Positions 46,624 through 59,028 of a DNA stretch of 64,000 nucleotides are shown piece after piece. The DNA lies in NCBI GenBank assembly GCA_021234155.1, contig JAJEKV010000084.1, forward strand, positions 744,001-808,000, read 5' to 3'. The notes under the pieces are model-generated. The model saw nothing but the letters and a program-made list of their open reading frames with translations, ran no database searches and was not told where the DNA came from. The translations under genes and the position numbers were made by a program. The stretch is from Isoetes taiwanensis (lineage: Eukaryota; Streptophyta; Lycopodiopsida; Isoetales; Isoetaceae). Each line of letters starts with the position of its first letter. Position 1 is the stretch's first letter.

Positions 46624-47224
46624 TATGCACCGTGTCATATCGTAACTCCTTAGATATTTTATTCAACTAAATAGTGAGTTGTACAATCATATTACGACAA
46701 GGCCAATCAAACAAACTTTCTGGTAGTGGTGCACTCCGAAGTTACTAATTTAAAAATAAAAATTTATCGGGTCTGCCGGCCGAAGGAAAATTTCGCTATT
46801 TTAACTTCGTCAGAGCCGTTTGGTAAGAATTGTTGTGTTCCCTCTCCTTCTTCAACGTCCTTGAGTCTCTTCAATATCAAGTTAGTATTGCTTGAAGTTG
46901 TTGCAGCTTTTAATCTTGGTGTGGGCTTATCTGTTGCTACTATTACTGCTATTACTAGCTTTGAAGTCCATCCACACTCCTTGCTGGGGACCAAAGAAAT
47001 TGAGGATGTGTATCCTCTTAACAGTTGGTCCGATGCTAGCCCTTAGTCTTTTAAATCCTCTAAGCACATGTACCTGGAGTGTGAAAAAGATACTGATCCT
47101 TTTAGAGGCAATTATGGGTTTATAGAAAATATCATTTGAGTTGAAGGTTGAAGCGAATTATTTGACCATATCAACATTGTGCCTGACTTTTTCTATGAGG
47201 TCCCCAATAGTGAGATTTGGAATG
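46624..47224. other. Loop segment before the LTR, unassigned
   Basis: Two overlapping short frames (46,726-47,046 and 46,892-47,125) with no recognised domain. A Ser/Leu-rich stretch is the only protein-like feature. Nothing else supported. Confidence 0.35.
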
Positions 47225-48726
47225 TGTGACGTCCCCTACTCATATACGATGCCCGCACCGTATACAAACAGGAGTTCATCCCCGGCCCACACCGATATGG
47301 GGCCCTCCACATATCATCGCGGACCGTCTAGAGTCCACAGTGGGAAGAGTGAAGGGGTCATTTTACCCCGTCTCCCTCAGGGCCTACCTAGCTGCGGAAG
47401 CGTAAACATACACGTCAGTAACATAACATCATATATCCACCTCGAAGAGTGGCACATCAACATCTGCATAGACAAAGATCAGCACAATACAAGGAAGTTC
47501 CTACCCAAGGCTCAGACTCCAGGGGGATGACTGACAAGCTTGGGTCTCCGAGTCAGCAATGCATTTAATCATGACAATGGATTTGGGCTGGCATAAGAAC
47601 ATGGCTTAGGGTTGTCCACTCCATCCGCCCCCTGCGGCACACTTTCTGCGAGTAGGTTGAAAAGTGTTGGGACCTGATCAGAGCCCGCCGAGTGCATAGC
47701 CAAAGGGGCTATTCCTGGGTTACATCTCCCCAGTCCCGATGGGGCAGGTAGGGATCACTCCCTCCAGAGATCTACATGCTAACCCAAGGTGACTAGAGGG
47801 CCACTGCCCTTATTCGACTTCAACCCACTGGAGAGTGACGCATCACTCCACGGGTGTCGAGCCCATGCCTTACCCACACTCAGTGGCAAGCCATTAGACC
47901 TAGTCACTCTGATCCCCGGTAGGCCTTACACACCAGAGGGATCGGTCAAGGGTTAGAACACTAACGTCATTCTAAGCCCGGTCGCCCCCTTCACCCACAA
48001 CTGTGTGGGCTCGCGTAATGTGCCGAAATCTAGTAATGCACTAAGAGGGACTATCTAGGAGCATCATCTACTAAGCTTCAAGTCTCTACCCCCCTTCCCA
48101 ATACAGTGAGGTCACAGAATTCATCCGTCCATCACATCATCATAGAACTAAAGAATAAGAACTAATCTATATCATACATAGAGTTAGGTTCTTTAGTTAG
48201 AGTCAATCTCGGGATCCGCTTGGCTACTAGGGGTGATTTAATAGGCTAAACCCCACTTTGGTTCAAGGCTGGAATAAGGTTTAGGCTATTCAATCGACTA
48301 AATACCGATCCCCCGGTTCACTCCTCTCGATCCAAAGGTGTCCATGTCTCATTACGCTTCGAAATGCGGTCGGGAGGACGACCGACAAAGGGGGGCTTAC
48401 CGGACGGATCGTGGGAGTTGGAATTGACTCCTCGCCGAATCGGAGCTCGGAAGGTGCGTGGGCTTAAAAGGGAAAGTTAGGGTTTGGTGCTTTATGTAGG
48501 CTATCAGTTAGGTTTAGGGTTTCCATGACCCTTGGTCTACCTTTAATGGGTTAAAGGTCTAAAAGTGCCGCGATTGCTCGATTAAGGCGCACCATTGCAA
48601 GTTGCCCCCTAGGGCTTACCTTGCTTGGGTACGCACGCGTCGTACACGCCGATTGGATGGCGTATGCGGCGTGGCGGTGCAAGACGGTATATCGTCTTGA
48701 GACCGATATCGTACTCGAACGTCACA
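47225..48726 (-). mobile_element. Ty3-type LTR, minus strand (3' LTR or near-solo)
   Basis: On the minus strand it begins TGTGACGTTCG (48,726) and ends GGGACGTCACA (47,225), about 1.5 kb with TG...CA ends. Just upstream on that strand is a polypurine tract (aaggtggggaga), the junction usual for plant Ty3/chromovirus 3' LTRs. The flanking 5-mers (gaatg, ttctc) do not match, as expected if only the 3' LTR plus some internal sequence remains. The short plus-strand frames inside are not meaningful. Confidence 0.6.
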
Positions 48727-48831
48727 TTCTCCCCACCTTGAAATGATGATGTCCGCAGCATCGTGGGTCTCCCCACCTTGGAATCTTCCTAACCTGCAAT
48801 CAACCTGATGCATACGATATACTACTATAAT
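48727..48831 (-). pseudogene. Remnant of retrotransposon pol 3' end and polypurine tract
   Basis: The minus-strand frame contains 'GGETHDAADIIISRWGECDV', which spans two GGTGGGGAGA purine tracts and runs into the LTR. This is the end of a Ty3-type polyprotein followed by the plus-strand primer site. The rest of gag-pol is missing. Confidence 0.5.
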
Positions 48832-49351
48832 ACTTACACATTTATTAAGATTACCTTAAGGTAATATTTTTAAATCATTACTACGCCATTACATTATCAA
48901 ATAACTTGTCAAATCATAACTTCTATTAAAACAAGGTACTTATTAGTCTCCGTTATCACAACATTTAGTTTATCACAATTTAACACTTTCATATACAATT
49001 ATTATTTAAGGTGCTCTTCATTCCTTGCAACACATTCCAACAAAATTTGTGTTGCAAGTCTTCGTGACCTTAAAAATCTCAGATTAATTTTACAATATCT
49101 ATAATTACATACTTACTATCTTAATTATTAGAATTACTCTAAGGTAATGTTTAAGACATTACTGTACTATTTCATTATCCAATTAACTTATGACTTCATA
49201 ACTTAATCCACGCAAGGTAATTATTAACCTTACTTAATACAACATTTAAGTTTATCAAAGTTTATCAATTTCATACAAAATTTACACTTCTAAGGTACTC
49301 TTCATTCCTTGCAACACATTATAACAAAATTTGTGTTGCAAGTCTTCGTAG
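48832..49351 (+). repeat. Two direct units of ~284 bp
   Basis: The unit runs from 'cttacacatttattaag' (48,835) to 'aaaatttgtgttgcaagtcttcgt' (49,068) and recurs from about 49,119 to 49,351. Shared landmarks are 'aaggtaat', 'ttcattccttgcaacacatt' and 'aacaaaatttgtgttgcaag'. AT-rich, about 80% alike. Confidence 0.8.
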
Positions 49352-50040
49352 CTCGACCTCCTTGCCCTCCGGAGCGCTCTATTGGCTTGCAGGTCGACAC
49401 TACGTTAGTACCATTTTAATTATTAATAAAATTTTGGTTATGTGGTGACCACCCCACCTATCTACATGAATGCATGGCTAATCTCCCGGCGTAGGAAGAG
49501 GATGTTTCTTCCATCGTGGCCGTGGAGACAGCGCCTATAATGCCTATATGGCGCTCATGCCTACACCTTTAGTTGCCCAGCGTGGAGGATAGGTCCTTCC
49601 CTGATATGGGGCGTGAAGGCCGATTCCTCCTATCAAAGCATATATGGGGCTAGAGGTGCTTTTCCTATCAATGCATTCCTCAATGACCTCCTTTCTCTCG
49701 AGGTCGTCTACTTTAGATGGGGACGTAAGTAGACTTTGCAATGACACCGCTGGTCATGCCTACATTGACATTACACCACGTCCTAGAGATCACCGTAATG
49801 ATCTCATCATCGGTAAATACGCATGCAACCCATACCTGGCATAGGTTGCATGCGTAGATTAATCTTAACTACACATGAAACTAATCTAAACACAAATCGA
49901 CATGCCCGAGCCGATTTTTTTTTGCTGGCTCCTTTAATGCATGTGATTAACATAATTACCACTAAGGTAACATCACACTCACCCCGGTTTTTGGTCCACT
50001 GTGGAAAACATCGGTTTTGGTAGGTCTACATGTCCTGTTT
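49352..50040. other. Unassigned loop segment
   Basis: Short frames (49,644-49,844; 49,823-50,023) have no recognised domain. GC content is higher between 49,350 and 49,660 than in the neighbouring repeats. No clear element end. Confidence 0.35.
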
Positions 50041-50129
50041 TCAAAGAATCCTACATGTGGATTTGTGGAGGTATGGTTTTGTTCAATAATGGTGTTCTTT
50101 TTTCAGTGGACTAAAACATCCACTGTTGT

Positions 50130-50695
50130 TTTGTAGTTTCCTCTATTGTGACATGTCATTTTATAATACAATCCACCGTAGGAAAGAATACTTGAATTTC
50201 TACATGTCTAATAATTCTGTTGTCACATGTCTTTATAGATGTAGGAAAGAATATTTGATTCTCTACATGTCCTATGCTTCCATTCACATGTCTTTATAGT
50301 AGTAGGACAGAGTACTTTATTTACTAAAGCATTGTAGGAAAGAATACATGAATTACAACATGTGTAATACTTCTATTGTCACATGTCTTTATAGAAGTAG
50401 GAAAGAATACTTGATTCTCTACATGTCGTATGCTTCCATGTCACATGTAAAACAATTCTATTCTTTATAGTAGTAGGACAGAGTACTTTATTTGCTAAGG
50501 CATTATAGGAAAGAATACATGAATTACGACATGTGCAATACTTCTATTGTCACATGTCTTTATAGAAGTAGGAAAGAATACTTGATTCTCTACATGTCCT
50601 ATCCTTCCATATCACGGGTCTTTATAGTGGTAGGATAGAGTACTTGATTTGCTACATGTGATGCACGTGCACGATCACATGTCCTTATACTAGTA
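50130..50695 (+). repeat. Degenerate tandem repeats (tctttatagNNgtagga family)
   Basis: Units built from 'acatgtctttatag(a/t)(a/g)gtagga(a/c)agaatactt' and 'ctacatgtcctatgcttcca' repeat roughly every 60-100 bp. There is a higher-order period of about 200 bp, clearest between 50,290 and 50,600. Confidence 0.75.
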
Positions 50696-50737
50696 TTCCA
50701 TGTAAGACAAGTTACTTCAACTACTTCAATTACTTAA

Positions 50738-51190
50738 CGCCTATTTTTGCATAACAAAACCATCAAGAATTTGATTTGTATTCCTTGAGGAGGTGCAGGA
50801 CCGCTGCAACAAATCCCTAAGCATTAATGTCATAGGACCACGCAAAATCCTTTGTTAGAGAAAGACCATTAAACCACGCCTACATTTTTGCATAACAAAC
50901 CATTAAGAATTGTGAGATGTATTTCTTTATGGAGGAAAGGACCATTGCAACAAATCCCCAAGCATTAAAATGGCAAGACCATGCAATATCCTAACATTAT
51001 TCCCCCATTTTGGATATCGTTAGTGGAACACCATTAAACCGTTCCTACATCTTGGTATAATTTAGACCATTAAGAATTTGAGATGTAATTGTTTATGGGG
51101 AATAGGACCATTGCAACAAATCCCCAAGCATTATAAAATGGCAAGACTACGCAATATCCTAACATTATCCCCCCATTTTGGATATCATTA
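50738..51190 (+). repeat. Three tandem units of ~140-160 bp
   Basis: Each unit carries 'cataacaaaccattaagaatttg', 'aggaccattgcaacaaatcccc' and 'aagcattaaaatggcaagac' variants; starts are near 50,738, 50,877 and 51,039. The last two also share 'cctaacattattcccccattttggatatc'. Confidence 0.75.
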
Positions 51191-51239
51191 GTTATATCTA
51201 GTAGTTGGTACTAAGGTTCGCTATAGACGATCCAATATC

Positions 51240-52570
51240 TAGCATAATGACAGGGGGTCATCTTTGTGTTTTTGTACGATATTTACAAAGGTTTTCCTAT
51301 GATTTCATTGCCGTATTCATCTAGGCATACTAAACAGTATTTCTAGAGTGACGCTTATCTTGACCATTCATTTTTTATGAGAGGCAGCATCGAGCGGTCA
51401 CGATTAAATTTATAATGTTTTGTCTATTAAGTTTTTTTAAAAAGGGTTGTAATTGGCACCCCTTACTCTTTTCAATGGCGCAGATTGAATGCATGGTTTT
51501 AAATTTAACGGTTTACAATTGGGGTATTCTTTAAAAAAGGAAAAAAAAAAACAAGAAAAAACCCTTGCCATGCAACCATCGTGTGCCCAAACTTTAGGGT
51601 TCCATAACCAGCCGGCCCTCTCCATCTCCCCTTTCATGCTTGCATTACACGTTTTTCCTTCCCAAGATTTCGCCCTTGCTTCATCTTAGCATTCCGTAGT
51701 TTCCCCTTCATTTGGAGCACTTTTCTAGGGTTCCCGGTTCTTGAAATCTTATCTTACGGTAGATCAAAAGCGGATGCTTTCTATGGCCGGTTTGGCTTCT
51801 GTTGTTCTAAATTTAACTTGTGCTTGATTCTATTTCACGCATTTATAAGCGAGTAGTGACACATTGGTGATGCCGCAACCCCTTACAAAACCTTCGGGTG
51901 GCATCTCTTGCATGCTTTAGTTGTAGCTCCAGAAGCTTTAAAGTTATAGTGGCAGCTTATTCCTCAGGAAACGACTCTACAACTAGGGTATATGATTCAA
52001 AACTTATGCATGGAAACTTGTAGCCAATGCTAAGACCTTTTATGTGTCAACTTCTCACGGCAAACCATTTTATAAGGGTATCTGTATTGTCGTGCTTGTT
52101 TTCCACTTAGAGTTATGGCATCTGAATCTTTGTGTTAGCACCTTACCTTCTTTGAACATGGTGGATGTGCAATCATGGTTGGAGGTCTTAGGAAAGCTGG
52201 TGGCAGAGAATTCAATTCAGAAAGTTTTTATATCTGGCAACTACACCAGAGTGCCAAGTCTTGGAAGGAGGTGACCGAATGCCTCGGAAAACTTGCAAGA
52301 AATTTTTGCGACTTATTAAGTTTGATAGATTCAGGTGCATTGGATACACTCAACCGAAAGTCGAGGCGGGGTTTTAAGTGAATCTCTGAGAGAAGCATCG
52401 AGGTGTTCTATACGGGCTGCTCAGAAAAATTTAGAGAGCTCTTTGCAACATCACCTATCTAGCACTTCTTTGGTTTTACTTACAATTACATGTCTAGTCA
52501 TGGTAATCATGTTGCGATTTTCACAAGTTCAGTATCTACAATTGCTACTAGTAGTATATAGGCTTCAAAT
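51240..52570 (+). repeat. Right arm of the large inverted repeat
   Basis: Counterpart of 45,076-46,375 in opposite orientation. Short coding-like frames on the plus strand (52,044-52,577, for example SWKEVTECLGKLARNFCDLL) may be a captured gene fragment. None is intact, and both arms carry different frame breaks. Confidence 0.8.
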
Positions 52571-53213
52571 CCCATAAGATGTGCTCACTAGCATCACTGG
52601 ATGTACATAGATGTACATGGATATTATGTATGTGGGTTCAAATCCCACAAAGCTTACAAATTTGACTTGATATCTTATAATATTTTAGTTATAATATTTT
52701 ATAATTTCTTATTTCATATTTCATATTTTAATTATTGTATTTCATAACTCTACGCAATATTTTTCAAAATTCAATTCTTACTCTAACATAAACCATTGCA
52801 CTATAAAAGAACATAGGAAAATCCCCTTTGACCCCCTTTGGTTTGGGTGCATATTCACGGGGTCACATGAGGGCGCGAGAGCCCTTAAATTATATTATAC
52901 ACGTATCAAATTCACACCTTATAGTATATTAACTGAAATCTTATAGTATTTTGCACACCTAAGCATACAGTATACAAAAATTCATACAAGGATACCCCAC
53001 AAACGAGGAACGCTATCTACGGTCCACATCAAGGAATATAAGGCATATATGCCCATCCGAAGGCTCTCGTTGCCCGGAGTGACCCCCCGTGTGAATATGC
53101 ACCCAAACCAAAGGGGGTCAAAGGGGGATTTTCCTATGTTCTTTTATAGTGCAATGGTTTATGTTAGAGTAAGAATTGAATTTTGAAAAATATTGCGTAG
53201 AGTTATGAAATAC
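52565..53213. mobile_element. Second palindromic element (right arm truncated) with MITE copy 3
   Basis: Left arm 52,565-52,853, MITE 52,854-53,095 (242 bp; the left terminus is shortened to TTCACGGGGTCAC), and right arm 53,096-53,213, which stops at 'gttatgaaatac' where unrelated sequence begins. Same design as 44,240-45,075. Confidence 0.75.
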
Positions 53214-53455
53214 ACGTCATCCAATGGTTTTAATTGTATCTAATTTATCTTATCCAATGGTTCTTTCTAACGATTTGCACTAAGAATCCAATGGTTCTTT
53301 GAAAAACAAGATAACTTATTGCACTTAGATGATTTGCATTAAGAATTAGAGATGTAATTGTTGGAGCCATCAAGCAAAATACCACAGCTAACACCTTAAA
53401 CCTAAACACAAACTCGGGAAAACCTTGCTCGGGAAAACCTTGCTTCCGAGTCATG
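53214..53455. other. Junction before the 807-bp array
   Basis: Short internal repeats (tcatccaatggtttt, atccaatggttctttct, aatccaatggttctttg) and no coding signal. Confidence 0.4.
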
Positions 53456-56400
53456 AGGGACCAAGTTACGCGGTCATTTTTTGCAGCAAAAGAAACACGA
53501 ACCCTCTACATGGCAGTATTCTGCACCCTTCGCTAAGGCCAATTCACTACGAACGTGCTGGACATGAGCTACTTTGGCGCGTCCGGGAGCAGGGGTGGTC
53601 TTCTGCCCACGAAACTTGGTCTCCAGGGTAATGTCGATGTTTCGAGTCCGTTGGCAGAGTCAGATCACAGTTCCGGGGTGGGAGAGTTGCCCGTCCGTGG
53701 CCAAGGACCTTCCAGAGAGGACCTTTGGGACGAACTTCTTCTGGAAGGTTTTAGCGTCTTCTGGCGTCAACGCCCTCCCACTACTCATGACATTGTGCAA
53801 GATCCTAGTCCAATCTGACCAGGGTATGGCCTCCAAAACGCAAACCCTGTGGGTTGCTAGGTTATTGTAGGGTTTACGTTATGGAGGTCGAGTTTTATTC
53901 AGTTGCACTTGAGACATGGTCGAGAAGCTGCAGTTGAAAACCAGAAGCAATAGAAACCCGGCGAAATGGGGTTTGGATTTACCAGGCGGGCTTTCCTACC
54001 GGTGCTCCTCCGGGAGGGCAAATGCCAATGCCTCCCTTCCGAAACCGGTTTCCCTATCCGGCCGTTGAATTTTCCATTCAAGTAACTTGCTTCGAAAGGC
54101 TCAAAAAATTCAAGATCTGTCAGGAGAACATATAAAACCATAAAGTGTCCCGATTAAATGATTGTAGAAAACCAAGTGTTTTGTCGTTCGGGCAATACAA
54201 AGGCCCCGGAATGGAGATTTGACTTAAGCCGCCATGTCGTTAAAACAAATGAAATTACCTTAGGGACCAAGTTACGCGGTCATTTTTTGTAGCAAAAGAA
54301 ACACGAACCCTCTACATGGCGGTATTCTGCACCCTTCGCTAAGGCCAATTCACTACGAACGTGTTGGACATGAGGTACTTTGGCGCGTCCGGGAGCAGGG
54401 GTGGTCTTCTGCCCACGAGACTTGGTCTCCAGGGTAATGTCGATGTTTCGAGTCCGTTGGCAGAGTCAGATCATAGTTCCGGGGTGGGAGAGTTGCCCGT
54501 CCGTGGCCAGGGACCCTCCAGAGAGGACCTTTGGGTCGAACTTCTTCTGGAAGGTTTTAGGGCTCCGTCATCTGGCTTCAATGCCCTCCCACTACCTCAT
54601 GACATTGTGCAAGATCCTGGTCCAATCTGACCAGGGTATGGCCTCCAAAACGCAAACCCTGTGCCTTGCCAGGTTATTGTAGGGTTTACGTTTGCCAGCC
54701 AAAATGTGGTCAGTTGCACTTGGGACCTGGTATACCTTTTTCGAACATGCATGCGGAGCCATGGCAACTGAAATAACAGACTTTGGATCTATTGGCGATC
54801 CCGAATCATTCCAAAAATATTTGCTACTATAAAATGTGTTCTTGACTTCTAATTGCGACACTGGGAGCTCGGTAAATCCAAACCCCATTTCGTCAGTTTC
54901 TATTGCTTCTGGTTTTCAACTGCAGCTTCTCGACCATGTCTCAAGTGCAACTGAATAAAACTCGACCTCCATAACGTAAACCCTGCAATAACCTAGCAAC
55001 GCACAGGGTTTACGTTTTGGAGGCCATACCCTGGTCAGATTGGACCAGGATCTTGCACAATGTCATGAGGTAGTGGGAGGGCGTTGAAGCCAGATGACGG
55101 AGCCCTAAAACCTTCCAGAAGAAGTTCGACCCAAAGGTCCTCTCTGGAGGGTCCCTGGCCACGGACGGGCAACTCTCCCACCCCGGAACTGTGATCTGAC
55201 TCTGCCAACGGACTCGAAACATCGACATTACCCTGGAGACCAAGTTTCGTGGGCAGAAGACTACCCCTGCTCCCGGAAGCACCAAAGTAGCTCATGTCCA
55301 ACACGTTTGTAGTGAATTGCCCTTAACGGAGGGTGCAGAATACTGCCATGTAGAGGGTTAGTGTTTCTTTTGCTACAAAAAATGACCGCATAACTTGGTC
55401 CCTAGGCTAATTTCGCTGTTTCGGACGACATGGCGAAGTCAAATCTCCATTCCGGGGCCTTTGTACTGCCCGAACGACAAAACACTTGGTTTTCTACAAC
55501 ATTGCCGACCGCAGGACACTTTGCGGTTTTATATGTTCTCGGGCCGGATCTTGAATTTTTTGAGCCTACTCAAGTAAGTTACTTGAATGGAGAATTCAAG
55601 CGGTTGGATAGGGAAACCGGGTTAGGGAAGGGAGGCATTGGCATTTGCCCTCCAGGAGGAGCAATGGTAGGAAAGCTTTGCCTCGGTAAATCCAAACCCC
55701 ATTTAAATCAGTTTCTATTGCTTCGGTTTTCAAGCTGCAGCTTCTCGACCATGTCTCAAGTGCAATCGAATAAACTTCGACCTCCATAACGTAAACCCTA
55801 CAATAACCTAGCAACCCACGTGGTTTTTGCGTTTTGGAGGCCATACCCGGTCCGATTGGACCAGGATCTTGCACAATGTCATGAGGTAGTGGAGGGCGTT
55901 GGCGTAAGGCGGAGCCCTAAAACCTTCGAGGAAGAAGTTCGTCCCAAAGGTCCTCTCTAGAAGGTCCTTGCCCTGACCGGCAACTCTCCCACCCGGGCGG
56001 GTGATCGACTCGCCAACGGACTCGAAACATCGACATTACCCTGGAGACCAAGTTTCGTGGGCAGAAGACCACCCCCGCGGGCCCGCGCCAAAGTAGCTCA
56101 TGTCCAACACGTTCGTAGTGAATTGGCCTTAGCGGAGGGTGCAGAATACTGCCATGTAGAGGGTTCGTGTTTCTTTTGCTGCAAAAAATGACCGTGTAAC
56201 TTGGTCCCTAGGGTAATTTTGCTGTTTCGGACGACATGGCGAAGTCAAATCTCCATTCCGGGGCTTTTGTACTGCCCGAACGACAAAACACTTAGTTTTC
56301 TACACCGTCGACTGCAGGACACTTTGCGGTTTTATATGTTCTCCCGGACAGATCTTGAATTTTTTTGAGCCTGCTCCAGGGGCAAATTCTTGAATGGAGA

Positions 56401-56863
56401 ATTCAGCGATCGGATAGGAAATCGGGATCGGGAAGGAGGCATTGGCATTTGCCCTCCGGAGGGCTCTTCGAGTAGAAAGCACTGCCTCGGTGAATCAAAC
56501 CCCATTACGTCCAGTTTCTGTGCTTCTGGATCTTTCGAAGCTGCGACTACCGACCATGTCTCAAGTGCAAGCAGATAAAACTAGAGCCTCCATAACGTAA
56601 ACCCTACAATAACCTAGCAACCCACAGGGGTTTCGTTTTTAAGAAACCATACAATCGAGATTGGACAGGATCTTGAACAATGTCATGAGGTAGTGGGGCG
56701 TTGGCCTTGGAAAGGCGAGCCCTAAAACCTTCGAGAAGAGATTCGTCCCAAAAGGATCCCTCTTTGGAAGGTCCGCCAACCCGCAGACGGGCAACTCTCC
56801 ACCGGAGCGTGATCGGCTACTGCCCGGCCTTTTCCGAGAAACATCGACATTACCACGGAGACC
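53456..56863. repeat. Inverted array of a ~807-bp unit (five copies)
   Basis: Marker 'gggaccaagttacgcggtca' occurs forward at 53,457 and 54,265 and reversed at about 55,378-55,403 and 56,185-56,210, giving unit lengths of 806-807 bp. Units: A (+) 53,456-54,262; B (+, partial) 54,263-54,691; C (-, partial) 54,870-55,404; D (-) 55,405-56,211; E (-, partial) 56,212-56,863. A unique ~180-bp stretch (54,692-54,869) lies at the centre. Two overlapping frames stay open in units A-C, but they differ from the sense of D and E and are not taken as genes. Units D and E lose CTG/CAG relative to A-C. Confidence 0.8.
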
Positions 56864-57475
56864 ACATGTTGGAGACCACATGGCATGTTTGACCACCTTA
56901 ATGTGGGCTGGGTGGCATGTTGAAACCACCTTGGCATGTTGGGCCCTAGGTGGCATATTGAAGCCCGTGGCATGTTTGAGCCACCTTGGCATGTTGGAGC
57001 CCTGGGTGGCATGTCAGGCTTCACCTTGGCGTATTGAGCCCTAGGTGGCATGTTGGAACTTGACAGCATGTTTGAGAGCCACCTTGGCATGTTATTAGGA
57101 GCCTAGGTGGCATGTTGGAGAACCCACGTGGTATGGTTGAAGGTCACCTTGGCATGTTTGAGCCACCTTGGCATCTTAGAGCCTCGGTGGCATGTTGGAA
57201 TCACCTTGGCATGTTGCAGAACTGAGTGGCGTGGTGGAAACCCATGTGGCATACATATACGGGCCACCTTGGCATGTTAAGATCTTAGGTGTTGGCATGT
57301 TGGAGCCACCTTGGCATGTTCGAGCCTAGTTGGCATGTTGGAGCCCATGTGGCATGTTTGAGCCACCTTGGCATGTTGGAGCCTAGGTGGCATGTTGGAG
57401 CCACCTTGGCATGTCGGAGCCTTATACGTGGCATGTTGGAGTCCATGTGGAATGTTTGAGCCAGCTTTGCAAATA
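56864..57475 (+). repeat. 19-bp minisatellite with 57-bp higher-order unit
   Basis: Three related 19-mers alternate: CCACCTTGGCATGTTGGAG, CCTAGGTGGCATGTTGGAG and CCCATGTGGCATGTTTGAG. Together they form a 57-bp unit repeated about ten times. Indels appear at unit edges. The array starts directly at the end of unit E of the 807-bp array (cggagaccacatgttggag). Confidence 0.88.
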
Positions 57476-59028
57476 CTTAGGTTGCAAATCTTCTCTTAAA
57501 CAACCCACCATATGTTCATCCTCCATAATATTCATTCACAGAACTTTCGAGAAGCCTTGTTATAGAAAGTATTCAATATCTTGCATTGCTATACGTAATC
57601 GTCGAGTAGTCTCGAGTGGAAGTTAAGAATGCCCTCCTCCTCACAATAGTAATACATGTTCCATATTCAATTTAGAAGAATGTTTGTGTGAAACAACTAT
57701 GTGATACACTTGCTTAAAATTACTGTATATTTCTGTACATTTTACAACGAATAATATGCCCTCGCTATCTATAGCGTCGTCGCCACGCGGTTTCTTTTGA
57801 CAGGGCTGAGTGATCAGAGATGGAGGCCACTATGATGAAGTGTCTAGAATAGCCATGCAGTCGCAGAGTCCATCATTCAAATGCTGCGATTCTTTGAGCC
57901 CTCGTGATTCGAATGATGCCGACTTCAAACCATCGCTTGGGAAGAAACGAGTAGTCCCCTGTCTTTCCCCTTTGTCAATTTCTTTTTTGCTTGCAAAGGC
58001 AAATCCAAATTGGATTATTGGGTGTTTGAGCCAGAGCAGTTCATCCTATAGCTGAATAGGGAAGTACTACCCTGCCATAGCCGAACTCTATTTTCTAAAT
58101 ATGTGCAGGTATGGATTGGGATGACAAAAGGGACGATTGTTTTTTCTGTTGTGCCCTATTTTCGGAAAGTATGAGAAGGCATGGCTCCACCCGGCTCTTG
58201 CATCGCTTCCTTCTCACGAAAGAAAAGAATCGGCGAGCCATATCCATAGCCATAGCCGCTCCCGCTCCTTACGCTCGTAATTTCAGCAAGTGTATATAGC
58301 GTGGGGAATATTCCTCGGCTTTTGCCGCCGCTTAGGTGCCACCCGTCTTGTGGCGCTTTTTAGGAAAATTTGGTGGATTTTCTAGAATTGGAACTTTCCT
58401 AGTACATTGGATTTGTGGAAAAAAGCCACAACTATATTATATTTTTATAAAAATGCTCTTATCAACGACCCGGATGGGCCAAGATGAGCGGCACGGATTT
58501 GATCCGGTCCTCTCCTCCTATTGGCTGTGTTTTCCGCCTTTGAATTGACGGTAGACCATTACGCCTTGGCGGCTCTGCTATGGCGCTCGGCTATGGCGCC
58601 GCGGCGTGCTGCTTCCACTTCGACTATGGGCTCAGGCTATCCGGGCTCCTTCCATGCATGCCCATGGCATCGCTTCCATGCATGCCCACCGGCTAGTAAG
58701 CAATCCTAGTGTTTTAATTTAATATGGAAAATATGTAGGCCATATGGCCATGGCCAATATAGCAAGGGTATACACGTGGCGACGTCCCCGCCATTTTATA
58801 TGGCGTGAATATAGCAGGACCCATGGTGTCACATGTTGAAATGAAAATAATAATTAAACTATGCGGTGAAAAATTAGCCCACATGGATGGCCCGGATCTC
58901 GGCCCAGAGGTGGGCGGCCCGAGATTGCAATCTTCGGTGGTGTTATCCTATTGGTTGGACTAAAGGAATGGACGGTCCAGATTTTGAAAAATAGCGGCTA
59001 AGATGGCGATCCTCTTGGTTTCATTCTA
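57476..59028. other. No supported gene
   Basis: A few short frames only. The frame at 58,111-58,299 (start MDWDDKRDDCFFCCALFSES) has an unusual composition and could be organelle-derived DNA or chance; no family is recognised. Near 58,560-58,700 are short direct repeats (tatggcgc; ccatgcatgccca twice). Confidence 0.35.

Noticed and set aside
53555-55304. Repeated 90-100 codon frames (for example 54,361-54,630 and 54,380-54,682)
   Set aside because: Two frames are open at once over the same bases and recur only because the 807-bp unit is repeated; there is no recognised domain or consistent start.
58111-58299. Possible organelle-derived gene fragment (MDWDDKRDDCFFCC...)
   Set aside because: Composition is suggestive, but I cannot match it to any organellar protein and the flanks show no organellar gene order.
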